A stretch of DNA of 53,108 nucleotides from Synechococcaceae cyanobacterium (GTDB taxonomy: Bacteria; Cyanobacteriota; Cyanobacteriia; PCC-6307; Cyanobiaceae), in the NCBI GenBank assembly GCA_947442825.1, contig CANEWU010000002.1:1-53108 (forward strand). The letters run 5' to 3'. The notes beneath the pieces were generated by a model that did not search any database, was not told where the DNA came from, and saw only the letters and a program-made list of their open reading frames with translations. A program made the position numbers and the translations under genes. Below, piece by piece: positions 39,135-49,015 of this stretch (positions are counted from its first letter, which is position 1; every line of letters starts with the position of its first letter).

Positions 39135-40505
39135 TTAGCAGCGACGCCAGGGCTGCTCGATCAACGCGGCGATCAAGGAGATGGCTGCCAGGCCCCAGAG
39201 CACCGGCAGCAACCCGTAGCGGCTGACCAGGGCTCCGGCCAGCACCAGGGGCAGGCTGAGGGCGATGTTGATCAGGTTGTTCTGCAGCCCGAACACCTTG
39301 CCGCGCTGATCCTCGGGCGTGTCTTCCTGGATCGTGGTCTGGGCGGGGATGGCCAGCAGGGCCGCGCCGACCCCCAGCAGGGCGCAGAGCACCAGGGTGG
39401 GCAGGAGGTGGCCCCGCACCTGGGCCAACAGCGCCAGGCAGAAGGCCACCAGGCCCAGGCCGGAGGCACCGAGGATGCGGCGGTTGAAGCGTTCGCCGAT
39501 CTGGGCCATCGCCAGGGCCCCCAGGGCCAGCCCGAGGCCGCTGAGGGCCAGCAGCACCCCGAAGCGGGTAGGGCCGAGCGAATCGATGGTGGCCGCCAGG
39601 TTGATCGAAAGCACGTAGAGGGCCGCCAGCAGGCTGTACAGCAGCACCAGCTGGAGCATGGCGCCGCGCACGCTGCGGCGCTCCTTGAGCACCTGCAGGC
39701 CCTCGCCGATCTCCTCCCACACCGAAACGGTACGGACGGGGCGAACCGGCTCCTTCAGCACGATCCCGGCGATCATCAGCGCGGCCATGCCGTAGCAGAG
39801 GGGCAGCAGCACGAATTCGCCCCCGGGCAACCCGAGCCGGGCCAGCCCTGACCGGAGCAAGCGCAGCACCGGATCCCCCAGGGCAAAACCCACAATCGTG
39901 GCGCCCATGCTGGTGGCCTGGTACAGGGAGTTCGCGGCCAGGAGCCGGTGGGAGGGCACCAGCAGGGGGATCGCCGCCTGCTCCGCCGGGGCGAAGAACT
40001 GGGTGAGCACCGATTCCAGGAAGGTCATGGCCACCAGGGCCCAGTAGCCCCAGCTGAGGCCCAGCCATACGGGACCCGGCAGCAGCGAGAGGGGGGCGAG
40101 CAGCACCAGCACGGCCCGCAGCGCGTTGGAGGCCACCATCACGTTGCGTTTAGGCCAGCGATCGGCCCACACCCCCGCCACGGTCCCCAGCAGGATCGCC
40201 GGGATCGTATTGGCCACGTAGATGCCCGTGGCCATGAGGGTGATCACCTGGGCCCGGGTCTCCAGGTCGATCCGCATGGCGGCGGCGGCATCCACCAGGG
40301 CCGGATCGGCGCTGTGGTTGTCCCCCACCCAGTACTGGGCGATGAGGAAGACCATCAGCACGATGTAAAACTTGTCCGCCAGCTGCGAGAAGATCTGGCC
40401 GAGCCAGAGGCGGCGGAAGCCGGGAAGTCCCAGCACGGCGGCCAGGCCCGATTCTGGCGCGGCCGGCGGCGGGCTCTCCGGCGGCGCACCAGTGGAGGGA
40501 ATCAT
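39135..40505 (-). CDS. MFS transporter
   Basis: GFRRLWLGQIFSQLADKFYIVLMVFLIAQY, AGVWADRWPKRNVMVASNALRAVLVLL. Confidence 0.88.
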   Translation of the reverse strand: MIPSTGAPPESPPPAAPESGLAAVLGLPGFRRLWLGQIFSQLADKFYIVLMVFLIAQYWVGDNHSADPALVDAAAAMRIDLETRAQVITLMATGIYVANTIPAILLGTVAGVWADRWPKRNVMVASNALRAVLVLLAPLSLLPGPVWLGLSWGYWALVAMTFLESVLTQFFAPAEQAAIPLLVPSHRLLAANSLYQATSMGATIVGFALGDPVLRLLRSGLARLGLPGGEFVLLPLCYGMAALMIAGIVLKEPVRPVRTVSVWEEIGEGLQVLKERRSVRGAMLQLVLLYSLLAALYVLSINLAATIDSLGPTRFGVLLALSGLGLALGALAMAQIGERFNRRILGASGLGLVAFCLALLAQVRGHLLPTLVLCALLGVGAALLAIPAQTTIQEDTPEDQRGKVFGLQNNLINIALSLPLVLAGALVSRYGLLPVLWGLAAISLIAALIEQPWRRC

Positions 40506-40591
40506 CGCTGGGGCCACCAGAGGCGGGCCAGTCGGTTGGGGGGCATGGGCATGTGCAGGCTTGCCGGCAGTCTGAAACGGCGCCGGCCCAA

Positions 40592-41431
40592 TCAGCGGGG
40601 CGGCGGCTCGGGCTCGAAGCCAACGCGCAGCAGCCGGAAGGCGCGGGGGGCCCGGGTGAGGTGTTCACGGCACCACTGCTCCACCACCGCCAGGAGCCGC
40701 AGCCAGGCCGCCGGCGGGCCCATCAGGACACCATCCCGGCGGCGGGGCGGCGCCGGCCGGGTGAGGCGCTGCAGCAGGGCGAGCTCGGAGGCGTTCAGCA
40801 GCATGCGGGCGCCCGGGACGGCCCCAATGACCAGCCCTTCCGCCGGCAGCAGGCTGCAGCGCCAGTCCCAGTTTCCCAGGGGAGGCTCGAGGGGCGCTCC
40901 GCTGCGGGCGCAGAGCTGCAGGGGCAGGGCATAGCCCCCCAGAGCCAGGAGGTGCACGGCCCCAAGCACGGCACACGCCAGGGCCTCCGGATCGGCCTCC
41001 GCCGCCGGACGTCGCCGCTCCGAGCCCTCGGCCGCGGCGGGGGCCGGCGGACAGGCCAGGGAGTGCAGGCGGCCGAGCTGAAGCAGAAGATCCGCCAGCA
41101 TCTCCGGCGCCGGCAACTCCTCCGGGGCCAAGGCGAGGCACAGCTCCGCGAGGGCCTGGGCAGCCGCCAGGGTTTCCAGCCGCGCGGCCAGGGCTCCGTA
41201 GGTGCGCAACAGCCGCATCTGGCGCACGCGCCGCAGCCCGCTGCGGCCCCCCACCTGCAGTTGCAGATGGGCCAGGGGCACCGCCGCCGCCAGGCTGCTG
41301 CGGGGTCGCCGCGCTCCGGGCGCAGCCAGGCGCACCAGCCCCTCCTCGCGGGTGAGCAAAGAGAGCAGCCGGTCGTTCTCCCCCAGGGGCCGGCTGGCCA
41401 GCACCAACCCCTCCAGACGCCACTCAGACAC
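40592..41431 (-). CDS. recO: DNA repair protein RecO
   Basis: EWRLEGLVLASRPLGENDRLLSLLTREEGLVRLAAPGARRPRSSLAAAVPLAHLQLQV. Confidence 0.88.
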   Translation of the reverse strand: MSEWRLEGLVLASRPLGENDRLLSLLTREEGLVRLAAPGARRPRSSLAAAVPLAHLQLQVGGRSGLRRVRQMRLLRTYGALAARLETLAAAQALAELCLALAPEELPAPEMLADLLLQLGRLHSLACPPAPAAAEGSERRRPAAEADPEALACAVLGAVHLLALGGYALPLQLCARSGAPLEPPLGNWDWRCSLLPAEGLVIGAVPGARMLLNASELALLQRLTRPAPPRRRDGVLMGPPAAWLRLLAVVEQWCREHLTRAPRAFRLLRVGFEPEPPPR

Positions 41432-41440
41432 CGAGGAGCC

Positions 41441-42160
41441 TCAGGCCCAGTCCGGGGCGGAGGCGTTGGGGGCCGGGGAGGCGTCGGCGGCCGGGGAGGG
41501 GCCGCGGCGCAGCGCCTCCATCAGGGACACCCCCCGGCTGGTGCCCAGCCGCACCGCACCGGCCTCCACCAGGGCCAGAGCCGGCTCAAGCTCCCGGATC
41601 CCCCCCGCCGCCTTGATCGCCGCCCGGCCCCGGGCCAGGGCGCGCAGCCGCTCCACCTGGGTGGCCGTCACCGCCCCGCCGAAACCGCTGCCGGTCTTGA
41701 GGAAGCGGGCGCCGGCATCGATGCTCACTTCCACCAACAGCGCCAGGGAATCCGGATCCAGACGCCCCATTTCCAGGATCACCTTCACCGGCAGGCCCAG
41801 ATCGGTGATCGCCGAGAGGTCATCGAGCAGGGCGGCGCTCTGCCGATCGGCGAGGGCGCCGAAGTCGGGCACCACATCGAGTTCATCGGCACCGGCGGCG
41901 GCGGCGGCCTCGGCTTCGGCCCGCTTCACCGCCGCCGGCACGGCCCCAAACGGAAAGCCCACCACCGACACCAGCCGCACCGCCCCCCCCACCGGCAACC
42001 GCTCCCGTGCCGCCGCCACCCAGCGGGAGGCCACGCACACCCCGGCAAAGCCAAAATGGCGCGCCTCCTCGCAGCACCGCACGAGGGCGTCGATCCCGTG
42101 GTGGGGATCGAGCAGGGCGTGGTCGATGAGGGGGGCCAGATCGGCGGGTGCGCGGCTCAC
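41441..42160 (-). CDS. deoC: Deoxyribose-phosphate aldolase
   Basis: LAPLIDHALLDP, GFAGVCVASRWV, VSVVGFPFGAV, VKVILEMG, FLKTGSGFGGAVTATQVE, IKAAGGIR. Confidence 0.93.
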   Translation of the reverse strand: MSRAPADLAPLIDHALLDPHHGIDALVRCCEEARHFGFAGVCVASRWVAAARERLPVGGAVRLVSVVGFPFGAVPAAVKRAEAEAAAAAGADELDVVPDFGALADRQSAALLDDLSAITDLGLPVKVILEMGRLDPDSLALLVEVSIDAGARFLKTGSGFGGAVTATQVERLRALARGRAAIKAAGGIRELEPALALVEAGAVRLGTSRGVSLMEALRRGPSPAADASPAPNASAPDWA

Positions 42161-42744
42161 TCCCGGGGTTGGATCAGGCCGAAACCGCCGTGGTTGCGGC
42201 GGTAGACCACCTGGATCTGGCCGCCGTCCGCATCGCGGAAAACGAAGAAATCGTGATCGATCAGCTCCAGCTGATGCAGGGCGTCATCGAGGCTCATCGG
42301 CGGCATGGCGAAATACTTGCGCCGCACGCCGGGATGGGGGATGCCCGGCTCCTTGCCGTCGGTGAGGCTGCTGCCGGGCGGCGGCAGGGCAACCGCACCG
42401 GCCTCCTCATCACGGGCGGAGCGATGGACCGGACCGTGGCTGCGCTCGTGAGCACGCTCCTTGTAGCGATTGAGCTGGCGGCTGAGCTTGCTGGCCACCA
42501 GGTCGATGCTGGCGTAGAGGTTTTCGCTTCGCTCCTGGGCGCGGATCACCGTGCCATTGGCATACATCGTGACCTCAGCGATCTGCTGGGGCACGCGGGG
42601 ATTGCGGGCTACCGACAGATGCACATCCGCTTCGCGGACCATGTCCCCGAAGTTGCTGATGGCGCGGCTGAGCTTGGTTTCTGTGTAGTCGCGAATTGCT
42701 GGCGTGACTTCGAGATTGCGGCCGTGGATCACCAGTTTCATCAA
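42157..42744 (-). CDS. hpf: Ribosome hibernation promoting factor, long form (LrtA-type)
   Basis: MKLVIHGRNLEVTPAIRDYTETKLSRAISNFGD; C-terminal dimerization segment VRRKYFAMPPMSLDDALHQLELIDHDFFVFRDADGGQIQVVYRRNHGGFGLI. Confidence 0.94.
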   Translation of the reverse strand: MMKLVIHGRNLEVTPAIRDYTETKLSRAISNFGDMVREADVHLSVARNPRVPQQIAEVTMYANGTVIRAQERSENLYASIDLVASKLSRQLNRYKERAHERSHGPVHRSARDEEAGAVALPPPGSSLTDGKEPGIPHPGVRRKYFAMPPMSLDDALHQLELIDHDFFVFRDADGGQIQVVYRRNHGGFGLIQPRE

Positions 42745-42783
42745 ACCTCACCGCGGGGGTCTCTGGCTTCAAGCTAGAGAGCG

Positions 42784-43524
42784 ATGCCCATGACCAGCCG
42801 CAGCTCCGCAATTCTTTTTGAACCACCGGCTCCGGTGCCGTTCGCCCGTGCCTGGCAGTGGCAGCGTCTGCTGCAGGCACGGCTGCTGGCGCGCCGCGAC
42901 CGAGCGACCGCGGACGCTTGCGATGGCGATGGCGGGCCAGAGGTCAAAGCCGAGGCCGCCGAGGCGTTGCTGCTGCTGGAGCATGAGGCCTGCTTCACCC
43001 TCGGGCGGGGGGCTGATCCAGCCTTTCTGCGCTTCGATCCAAACCAGCCCCCCCACCCCCTGTTCCGCATCGACCGCGGAGGCGAGGTGACCCACCACCT
43101 CCCCGGCCAGCTGGTGGCCTATCCGGTGCTCGACCTGCGACCGCGCGGGGCCGATCTGCACCAGTACCTGCGGGAGCTGGAGGGGGCGGTGCTCGATGTG
43201 CTCACGGCCCTGGAGCTGGAAGGCGAGCGCTGGCCCGGGCGCACGGGTGTGTGGCTGGAGGGGCGCAAGGTGGCGGCGATCGGCGTGGGGGCGCGGCGCT
43301 GGATCTCTCTCCACGGCCTGGCCCTCAACGTCGACTGCCCACTCGACAGCTTCGAGGCGATCGTGCCCTGCGGCATCGCCGACCGGCCGGTGGGGCGGTT
43401 GGCGGACTGGCACCCGGAACTGACCGTGGCGGCGGTGCGGCCCCTGCTGCGACAAGCCTTGGCCGATCGCTTCCATCTGGCCCTGCGCCCTGCGGAACCG
43501 GCAGAACGGCTGGAAGGGTGGTAA
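42784..43524 (+). CDS. lipB: Octanoyltransferase
   Basis: [81 protein letters not shown]. Confidence 0.94.
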   Translation: MPMTSRSSAILFEPPAPVPFARAWQWQRLLQARLLARRDRATADACDGDGGPEVKAEAAEALLLLEHEACFTLGRGADPAFLRFDPNQPPHPLFRIDRGGEVTHHLPGQLVAYPVLDLRPRGADLHQYLRELEGAVLDVLTALELEGERWPGRTGVWLEGRKVAAIGVGARRWISLHGLALNVDCPLDSFEAIVPCGIADRPVGRLADWHPELTVAAVRPLLRQALADRFHLALRPAEPAERLEGW

Positions 43525-43527
43525 CCA

Positions 43528-45492
43528 TTGGCCCCAATGATTCCTCCCTTCCCCGCCATGCCTGTTGCCGAGATCCACTGGAATGGCAGTGATCGCGACC
43601 GGGAGGCCCTCGCCCAGCGCCACGACTGGAGCGGCCTCGATGGCCTGGAGGGCCTGTGGCCGGAGCTGTCCCGCCAGCACGGCGATCGGCTCGCCCTCGA
43701 TGCCCCCCACGCCCGGCCGCCGCAGCGGCTCAGCTATCGGGAGCTCCATCAGGCGATCGAGCGGTCGGCGGCAGCCTTCGCCGACCTCGGGCTCAGGCCC
43801 GGGGAGGTGGTGGCCCTGTTCGCCGAGAACGGCCCGCGCTGGCTGCAGGCCGACCAGGGCATCCTGCGGGCCGGCGGCGCCGACGCCGTGCGGGGTGGGG
43901 CCGCCCCCGTGGAGGAGCTGCGCTACATCCTCTCCGATTCAGGCGCCGTGGCGCTGGTGGTGGAGTCGGCAGAGCTGTTCGCGCGGTTGGAGCTCAACCC
44001 AGAGGCCCTGGCAGCGCTGCGATTCCTCGTGGTCTTGGAGGGGGAGGCACCCCAGCCGCCGGGGCTGACCTGCCTGAGCTGGGAGCAGCTGCAGGAGCGT
44101 GGCGCCAACGCTCCTGCAGCTGCTCCGTCGGTGGGGGGCAGCGGCAGGCTGGCGACGTTGCTGTACACCTCCGGCACCACCGGCCAGCCGAAGGGCGTGC
44201 CCCTCACCCACGCCAACCTGCTGCACCAGGTGCGCAGCCTCGGGGTGGCCGTTACCCCCAGCCCCGGCGACCGGGTGCTGAGCGTGCTGCCGATCTGGCA
44301 TTCCTATGAGCGCAGCGCCGAATACTTCCTGCTCTCCTGCGGCTGCACGCAGACCTACACAAACCTCAAGCGACTACGGGGGGACCTGCAGCAGGTGCGG
44401 CCGCAGTATCTGATCAGCGTGCCGCGGTTGTGGGAGGCCCTGCTGGCTGGCTTCGAGGATGCGCTCAAGGAGATGCCGGTGGGGCGGCAGCGCCTCCTGC
44501 GCGGCGCCTTGGCCATCAGCCAGGCGTACCACCGCTGCCGGCGCACCGCGCTTGATCTCACCCTGCAACCGGAACCGCTTCCCTCCCGGCTGAGGGCGGC
44601 CCTCGGGGCAGCCGGGCGCTGGCCCCTGCACCAACTGGCGGGCGCGGCCCTCTGGCCGAAGGTGCGCCACCAGCTCAGCGGCGGCGCTCTGCGCACGGCG
44701 ATCAGCGGCGGCGGCGCCCTGGCGCTGCATGTCGACAGCTTCTTCGAGGCGATCGGCATCGAACTGCTGGTGGGCTATGGCCTCACGGAGACCAGCCCGG
44801 TGCTCACCTGCCGTCGCCCCTGGTGCAACCGCCGCGGCAGTGCCGGTCAACCGGTGGCCGAAACGGAGCTGCGGATCGTCGATCCGGAAAGCCGCGCCCC
44901 CCGGGCCATCGGCGAGCGAGGGCTGGTGCTGGCCCGGGGTCCCCAGGTGATGGGGGGCTACCACGGCAAGCCGGAGGCCAGCGCCAAGGTGTTGGACCCA
45001 GACGGCTGGTTCGACACAGGCGACCTGGGGCTCCTGCTCGCCGACGGCACCCTGGTGCTCACCGGCCGCGCGAAGGACACGATCGTGCTCAGCAGCGGCG
45101 AGAACATCGAGCCGGGCCCGCTGGAGGATGCGTTGGCCGCCAGCCCGCTGGTGGAACAGCTGATGGTGATCGGGCAGGACCGCAAGCAGCTAGGGCTGCT
45201 GCTGGTGCCCCGGGCCGAAGCACTGGCCGCCTTCGCCGGTACCGGTGGCTTCCCGGCCCCCGCCCCGGGCGCAGCCACTGATCCAGCCCTGCTGCGGGCC
45301 CTGACCCGTGAGTTCAATCGGCAGCTGGCGGAGCGCCCCGGCTCACGGCCCGACGAACGGCTGGGGGGGGTGGCGCTGGTGGAGCCGTTCACCCTCGAGA
45401 ACGGCCTGCTGACGCAAACGCTGAAACTGCGCCGCGACGCGATCCTCGTCCGCGACGCCACCACGGTGGCCAACCTCTATGGCGACGGTTGA
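43528..45492 (+). CDS. AMP-dependent long-chain acyl-CoA/acyl-ACP synthetase
   Basis: LATLLYTSGTTGQPKGVPLTHANLLHQV, LVGYGLTETSPVLTCRRP, DGWFDTGDLGLLLADGTLVLTGRAKDTIVLSSGENIEPGPLEDAL. Confidence 0.92.
   Translation: MAPMIPPFPAMPVAEIHWNGSDRDREALAQRHDWSGLDGLEGLWPELSRQHGDRLALDAPHARPPQRLSYRELHQAIERSAAAFADLGLRPGEVVALFAENGPRWLQADQGILRAGGADAVRGGAAPVEELRYILSDSGAVALVVESAELFARLELNPEALAALRFLVVLEGEAPQPPGLTCLSWEQLQERGANAPAAAPSVGGSGRLATLLYTSGTTGQPKGVPLTHANLLHQVRSLGVAVTPSPGDRVLSVLPIWHSYERSAEYFLLSCGCTQTYTNLKRLRGDLQQVRPQYLISVPRLWEALLAGFEDALKEMPVGRQRLLRGALAISQAYHRCRRTALDLTLQPEPLPSRLRAALGAAGRWPLHQLAGAALWPKVRHQLSGGALRTAISGGGALALHVDSFFEAIGIELLVGYGLTETSPVLTCRRPWCNRRGSAGQPVAETELRIVDPESRAPRAIGERGLVLARGPQVMGGYHGKPEASAKVLDPDGWFDTGDLGLLLADGTLVLTGRAKDTIVLSSGENIEPGPLEDALAASPLVEQLMVIGQDRKQLGLLLVPRAEALAAFAGTGGFPAPAPGAATDPALLRALTREFNRQLAERPGSRPDERLGGVALVEPFTLENGLLTQTLKLRRDAILVRDATTVANLYGDG
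44082..44126. repeat. Perfect 19-bp inverted repeat with 7-nt spacer inside the acyl-CoA/ACP synthetase CDS
   Basis: GGAGCAGCTGCAGGAGCGT-GGCGCCA-ACGCTCCTGCAGCTGCTCC; arms are exact reverse complements. Confidence 0.98.
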
Positions 45493-45538
45493 CCGAAGCG
45501 CCGCCCCCTGACAGCCTGAGTGTTGCCCTTTCCGTTCC

Positions 45539-45976
45539 ATGACAGGCAGCCTCACGATCAAGCGCACGATCACGGTGCGCGCCGTGGTCACCCCCCGCTG
45601 GAAGGAGGATGCGGAGCGGGAGCTCAGCAACGCCATCAGCAACCTGGATCAACAGCTGGCCCAGCTCGAGCAAGAGGGCCAGCGGGTGATCGAGGAGATC
45701 CGCCGCCAGAGCGCAAACCCCCTCGATCCGCGGGTGCAGGAGCAGGTGGGCTCCGTGCAGCAGCAGGTGGGGGCGAAACGGGCGGAATTCGAGGAGCAGA
45801 AGCGCCAGGTGCTGGAGCAGCAGCGCCAGGTGCGGGAGCTCGAGATGAATCAGGTGGTCGACCAGGGCCAGATCGAGAGCACCTGCGAGGTGGTCGTCGG
45901 CGACAACCTGGTGGAGAAGTTGCAGGTGGCGATCCTCGTGCGGGACGGGGTGATCGAGTCGATTGAGGGGGGCTGA
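45539..45976 (+). CDS. YlqD family coiled-coil protein
   Basis: LTIKRTITVRAVVTPRWKEDAERELSNAISNLDQQLAQLEQEGQRV...VVVGDNLVEKLQVAILVRDGVIESIEG. Confidence 0.85.
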   Translation: MTGSLTIKRTITVRAVVTPRWKEDAERELSNAISNLDQQLAQLEQEGQRVIEEIRRQSANPLDPRVQEQVGSVQQQVGAKRAEFEEQKRQVLEQQRQVRELEMNQVVDQGQIESTCEVVVGDNLVEKLQVAILVRDGVIESIEGG

Positions 45977-46065
45977 ACCGACCCCTCACAACACAGATCT
46001 AAGCTCGCTGCCATTCGGGTTTAACGCCCGTAAGCCCCCCTATCCGCCCTTCGCCGTCCGGAGCT

Positions 46066-47430
46066 TTGGCCACCCACGAAATCTTCATGCCCGCCCTCAG
46101 CTCCACGATGACGGAGGGCAAGATCGTGGAGTGGCTCAAGCAGCCGGGTGACCGGGTGGAGCGAGGCGAGTCGGTGCTTGTGGTCGAGTCCGACAAGGCC
46201 GACATGGACGTGGAGTCGTTCAACGAAGGCTTTCTGGCCGCCGTGCTGATGCCCGCCGGTGGCACGGCCCCCGTGGGCGAAACGATCGGTCTGATCGTGG
46301 AGAGCGAGGACGAGATCGCCGCGGTGCGGGCCGCCGCGCCGGCCCCGACGGCGACCGCCCCCGCTCCTGCGGCAGCCCCGGTCGGTGCTCCCCCCTCGGC
46401 GGCCCCGGCGCCGGTGGCCGCCGCACCGGCACCTGCAACACCAGCTCCCTCAGCACCTGCAGCCTCCGTGCCCGCGGCACCGGTGGCAGCTGCGGCCGTG
46501 GCGCCCGCCACCGCAGACGGACGCATCGTGGCCACCCCCCGCGCCCGCAAGCTGGCCAGCCAACTGGGGGTGGCGCTCACGGGCCTGCGGGGGAGCGGTC
46601 CGAACGGCCGCATCCAGGCGGAAGACGTGGAACAGGCGGCCGGCCGCGCCGTTTCCCTGCCGCGGGTAGCGGAGGGCAGCGCACCGGCGCTGGCCAGCCC
46701 CGCGGTGGCGGGCGCCCCGACGGCGGCAGCACCCCAGGGACAAACCTTCGGACGGCCCGGTGAAACGGTGCCGTTCAACACCCTGCAGCAGGCGGTGGTG
46801 CGCAACATGAACGCCAGCCTGGCGGTGCCCTGCTTCCGGGTGGGCTACACGATCACCACCGACCGCCTCGATGCCCTCTACAAGAAAGTGAAGGAGAAGG
46901 GGGTCACGATGACGGCCCTGCTCGCCAAGGCGGTGGGGGTGGTGTTGGCCCGCCATCCCCAGGTCAACGCCGCCACCGTTGGCGATGCCATGGCCTATCC
47001 GGAAGCGGTGAACGTGGCCGTGGCCGTGGCCATGGAGGACGGGGGCCTGATCACACCGGTGCTCGCCAACGCCGACCGCACCGACCTCTATGCCCTCTCC
47101 CGCAGCTGGGCCGATCTCGTGAGCCGGGCCCGCAGCAAGCAGCTCAAGCCTGAGGAATACAGCACCGGCACCTTCACCCTCTCCAACCTGGGCATGTTCG
47201 GCGTCGATCGTTTCGACGCGATCCTGCCGCCGGGCACCGGGGCGATCCTGGCGGTGGCGGCGTCGCGTCCCGCCGTGGTGGCCGGCAAGGATGGCTCGAT
47301 TTCGGTGAAGCGCCAGATGCAGGTGAACCTCACCTGCGACCACCGCGTGATCTACGGCACCCACGCCGCCGCCTTCCTCAAGGATCTGGCGGAGCTGATC
47401 GAAACCGCCCCCGAGAGCCTCGCCCTCTGA
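46066..47430 (+). CDS. Dihydrolipoamide acetyltransferase, pyruvate dehydrogenase E2 (TTG start)
   Basis: [47 protein letters not shown]; catalytic [17 protein letters not shown]. Confidence 0.93.
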   Translation: MATHEIFMPALSSTMTEGKIVEWLKQPGDRVERGESVLVVESDKADMDVESFNEGFLAAVLMPAGGTAPVGETIGLIVESEDEIAAVRAAAPAPTATAPAPAAAPVGAPPSAAPAPVAAAPAPATPAPSAPAASVPAAPVAAAAVAPATADGRIVATPRARKLASQLGVALTGLRGSGPNGRIQAEDVEQAAGRAVSLPRVAEGSAPALASPAVAGAPTAAAPQGQTFGRPGETVPFNTLQQAVVRNMNASLAVPCFRVGYTITTDRLDALYKKVKEKGVTMTALLAKAVGVVLARHPQVNAATVGDAMAYPEAVNVAVAVAMEDGGLITPVLANADRTDLYALSRSWADLVSRARSKQLKPEEYSTGTFTLSNLGMFGVDRFDAILPPGTGAILAVAASRPAVVAGKDGSISVKRQMQVNLTCDHRVIYGTHAAAFLKDLAELIETAPESLAL

Positions 47431-47446
47431 GCCACCACCCTCGAAC

Positions 47447-48571
47447 GTGATCGACCCGGCGGATCTGCGCCTGTCCAGCTACGACTTCCCGCTCGACGAC
47501 GGGCGCATCGCCCAGCGGCCGGTGGAGCCTCGCCACGCTGCACGCTTGCTGGCGGTTGAGCCCCCCGGGGCCGCCACCGACGCCCGCCACCTGACGGTGT
47601 GGGATCTCCAGCACGAACTGCGTACCGGCGACCTTCTGGTGGTCAACGACACCCGCGTGTTGCGCGCCCGGCTGGCGGCGCGACGGGCCAGTGGCGGAGC
47701 GGTGGAGGTGCTCGTGCTCGAACCCTGCGGCGAAGCCGGCCACTGGCTCTGCCTGGCCCGTCCCGCGAAACGGCTGCGCCCGGGCGAATGGCTGACCGTG
47801 GAGGCGGCCGGGGAACCGCCGCTGTCGCTGCAGGTGCTCGAGCGCGATCCAGCGACAGGCGGCCATCGCATCGCCTTCCCGGCCGACTGCCTTGACGCGG
47901 CCCGCCTGGAGCCCCTGCTGGTGCGCTACGGCGCCATCCCCCTACCCCCCTACATCCACGCCCACGACGCCAGCGACGCCGAGCGCTACCAGACCCGCTA
48001 CGCCGCGCGCCCCGGAGCGGTGGCCGCCCCCACCGCCGGCCTGCACCTGAGCGATGCGCTGCTCGCCGCCCTCCAGGAGCGCGGGGTCCGCCTCGCCACG
48101 GTGACGCTGCACGTGGGCCTGGGCACCTTCCGGCCGGTGGAACAGGAGGATCTGGGCAGCCTGGAGCTCCATAGCGAATGGGTGGAGGTGAGCCCCGATC
48201 TGGTGGCGGCGGTGGAGGCCTGCCGGGCCCGCGGCGGCCGCCTGATCGCCATCGGCACCACCACGGTGCGCAGCCTGGAGGGGGTGGCGGCACTGCACGG
48301 GGGCCAGCTCGTGCCGCACACCGGACCGGTGAATCTGGTGATCCAGCCGGGCTTCCGCTTCTCCCTGGTGCAGGGGCTGCTCACGAATTTCCACCTGCCG
48401 CGCAGTTCCTTGCTGCTGCTGGTGAGCGCCTTGATCGGCCGGCGGCGCCTGCTTGGTCTGTATGGCGAGGCGATTGCCAACGGCTACCGCTTCTTTTCCT
48501 ACGGCGACGCCATGTGGATCCCGCCGGGGGCGATTCTTCCGGAGGCTGGCCCTCAGTGGGTGAGGCTGTAG
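47447..48571 (+). CDS. queA: S-adenosylmethionine:tRNA ribosyltransferase-isomerase
   Basis: [81 protein letters not shown]. Confidence 0.95.
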   Translation: MIDPADLRLSSYDFPLDDGRIAQRPVEPRHAARLLAVEPPGAATDARHLTVWDLQHELRTGDLLVVNDTRVLRARLAARRASGGAVEVLVLEPCGEAGHWLCLARPAKRLRPGEWLTVEAAGEPPLSLQVLERDPATGGHRIAFPADCLDAARLEPLLVRYGAIPLPPYIHAHDASDAERYQTRYAARPGAVAAPTAGLHLSDALLAALQERGVRLATVTLHVGLGTFRPVEQEDLGSLELHSEWVEVSPDLVAAVEACRARGGRLIAIGTTTVRSLEGVAALHGGQLVPHTGPVNLVIQPGFRFSLVQGLLTNFHLPRSSLLLLVSALIGRRRLLGLYGEAIANGYRFFSYGDAMWIPPGAILPEAGPQWVRL

Positions 48572-48636
48572 GAGATCCCTGCCAGCACGAAGGCCACGAA
48601 GATCAACTCGATCAGATCCGGACCGTCGTGGTTCAT
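48553..48636 (-). CDS. Candidate 27-aa single-TM micropeptide
   Basis: [31 protein letters not shown] overlap with the upstream membrane-protein gene on the same strand. Confidence 0.6.
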   Translation of the reverse strand: MNHDGPDLIELIFVAFVLAGISYSLTH

Positions 48637-48899
48637 GCCGGCGGCTCCCGTCTCCCCGGCAGGTTGTGCAGAGCGGCATCGAGGGCCCGCTCCACACGGG
48701 CGGCTCCGGGAAGCCAGAGGGCAAAGCCCAGCAACAACACAGCCAGCGGCAAGCCGCGCTCGCTGGTGATCACGGCCAACACGGACATCACCGCCAGAAT
48801 GCGCAGGCAGAGCTGCCACACTTCGTCGCGGTCGGTGTTGCTGCGATCAATCAGCATCACTGCCGCCAACAGAAGCAGCACATCAACCAACAGATCCAT
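48633..48899 (-). CDS. Small membrane protein, conserved-hypothetical type
   Basis: MDLLVDVLLLLAAVMLIDRSNTDRDEVWQLCLRILAVMSVLAVITSERGLPLAVLLLGFALWLPG. Confidence 0.7.
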   Translation of the reverse strand: MDLLVDVLLLLAAVMLIDRSNTDRDEVWQLCLRILAVMSVLAVITSERGLPLAVLLLGFALWLPGAARVERALDAALHNLPGRREPPA

Positions 48900-48970
48900 G
48901 GGCAAGGCGGCTCGGCAGCAGCGAAGCCCAGCCTAGGGGTGAACCGGAGGCAGGTCTGCCTCCTGGGGGG

Positions 48971-49003
48971 AAAAGCCGGGGCGCGGCGATGGACCTCGCC
49001 CCG
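48971..49003 (-). terminator. Rho-independent-type terminator downstream of sodB
   Basis: Minus strand CGGGGCG-AGGTCCATCGCCG-CGCCCCG-GCTTTT; 7-bp stem plus T tract. Confidence 0.65.
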
Positions 49004-49015
49004 ACGGGAGCCGGA

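Noticed and set aside
39109-40068. N-terminal extension of the glycosyltransferase ORF (start 40068)
   Set aside because: Out-of-frame translation of the MFS transporter gene; the recognisable glycosyltransferase begins near 39108.
46320-46520. Ala/Pro-rich repetitive stretch
   Set aside because: Normal flexible interdomain linker of PDH E2 proteins.
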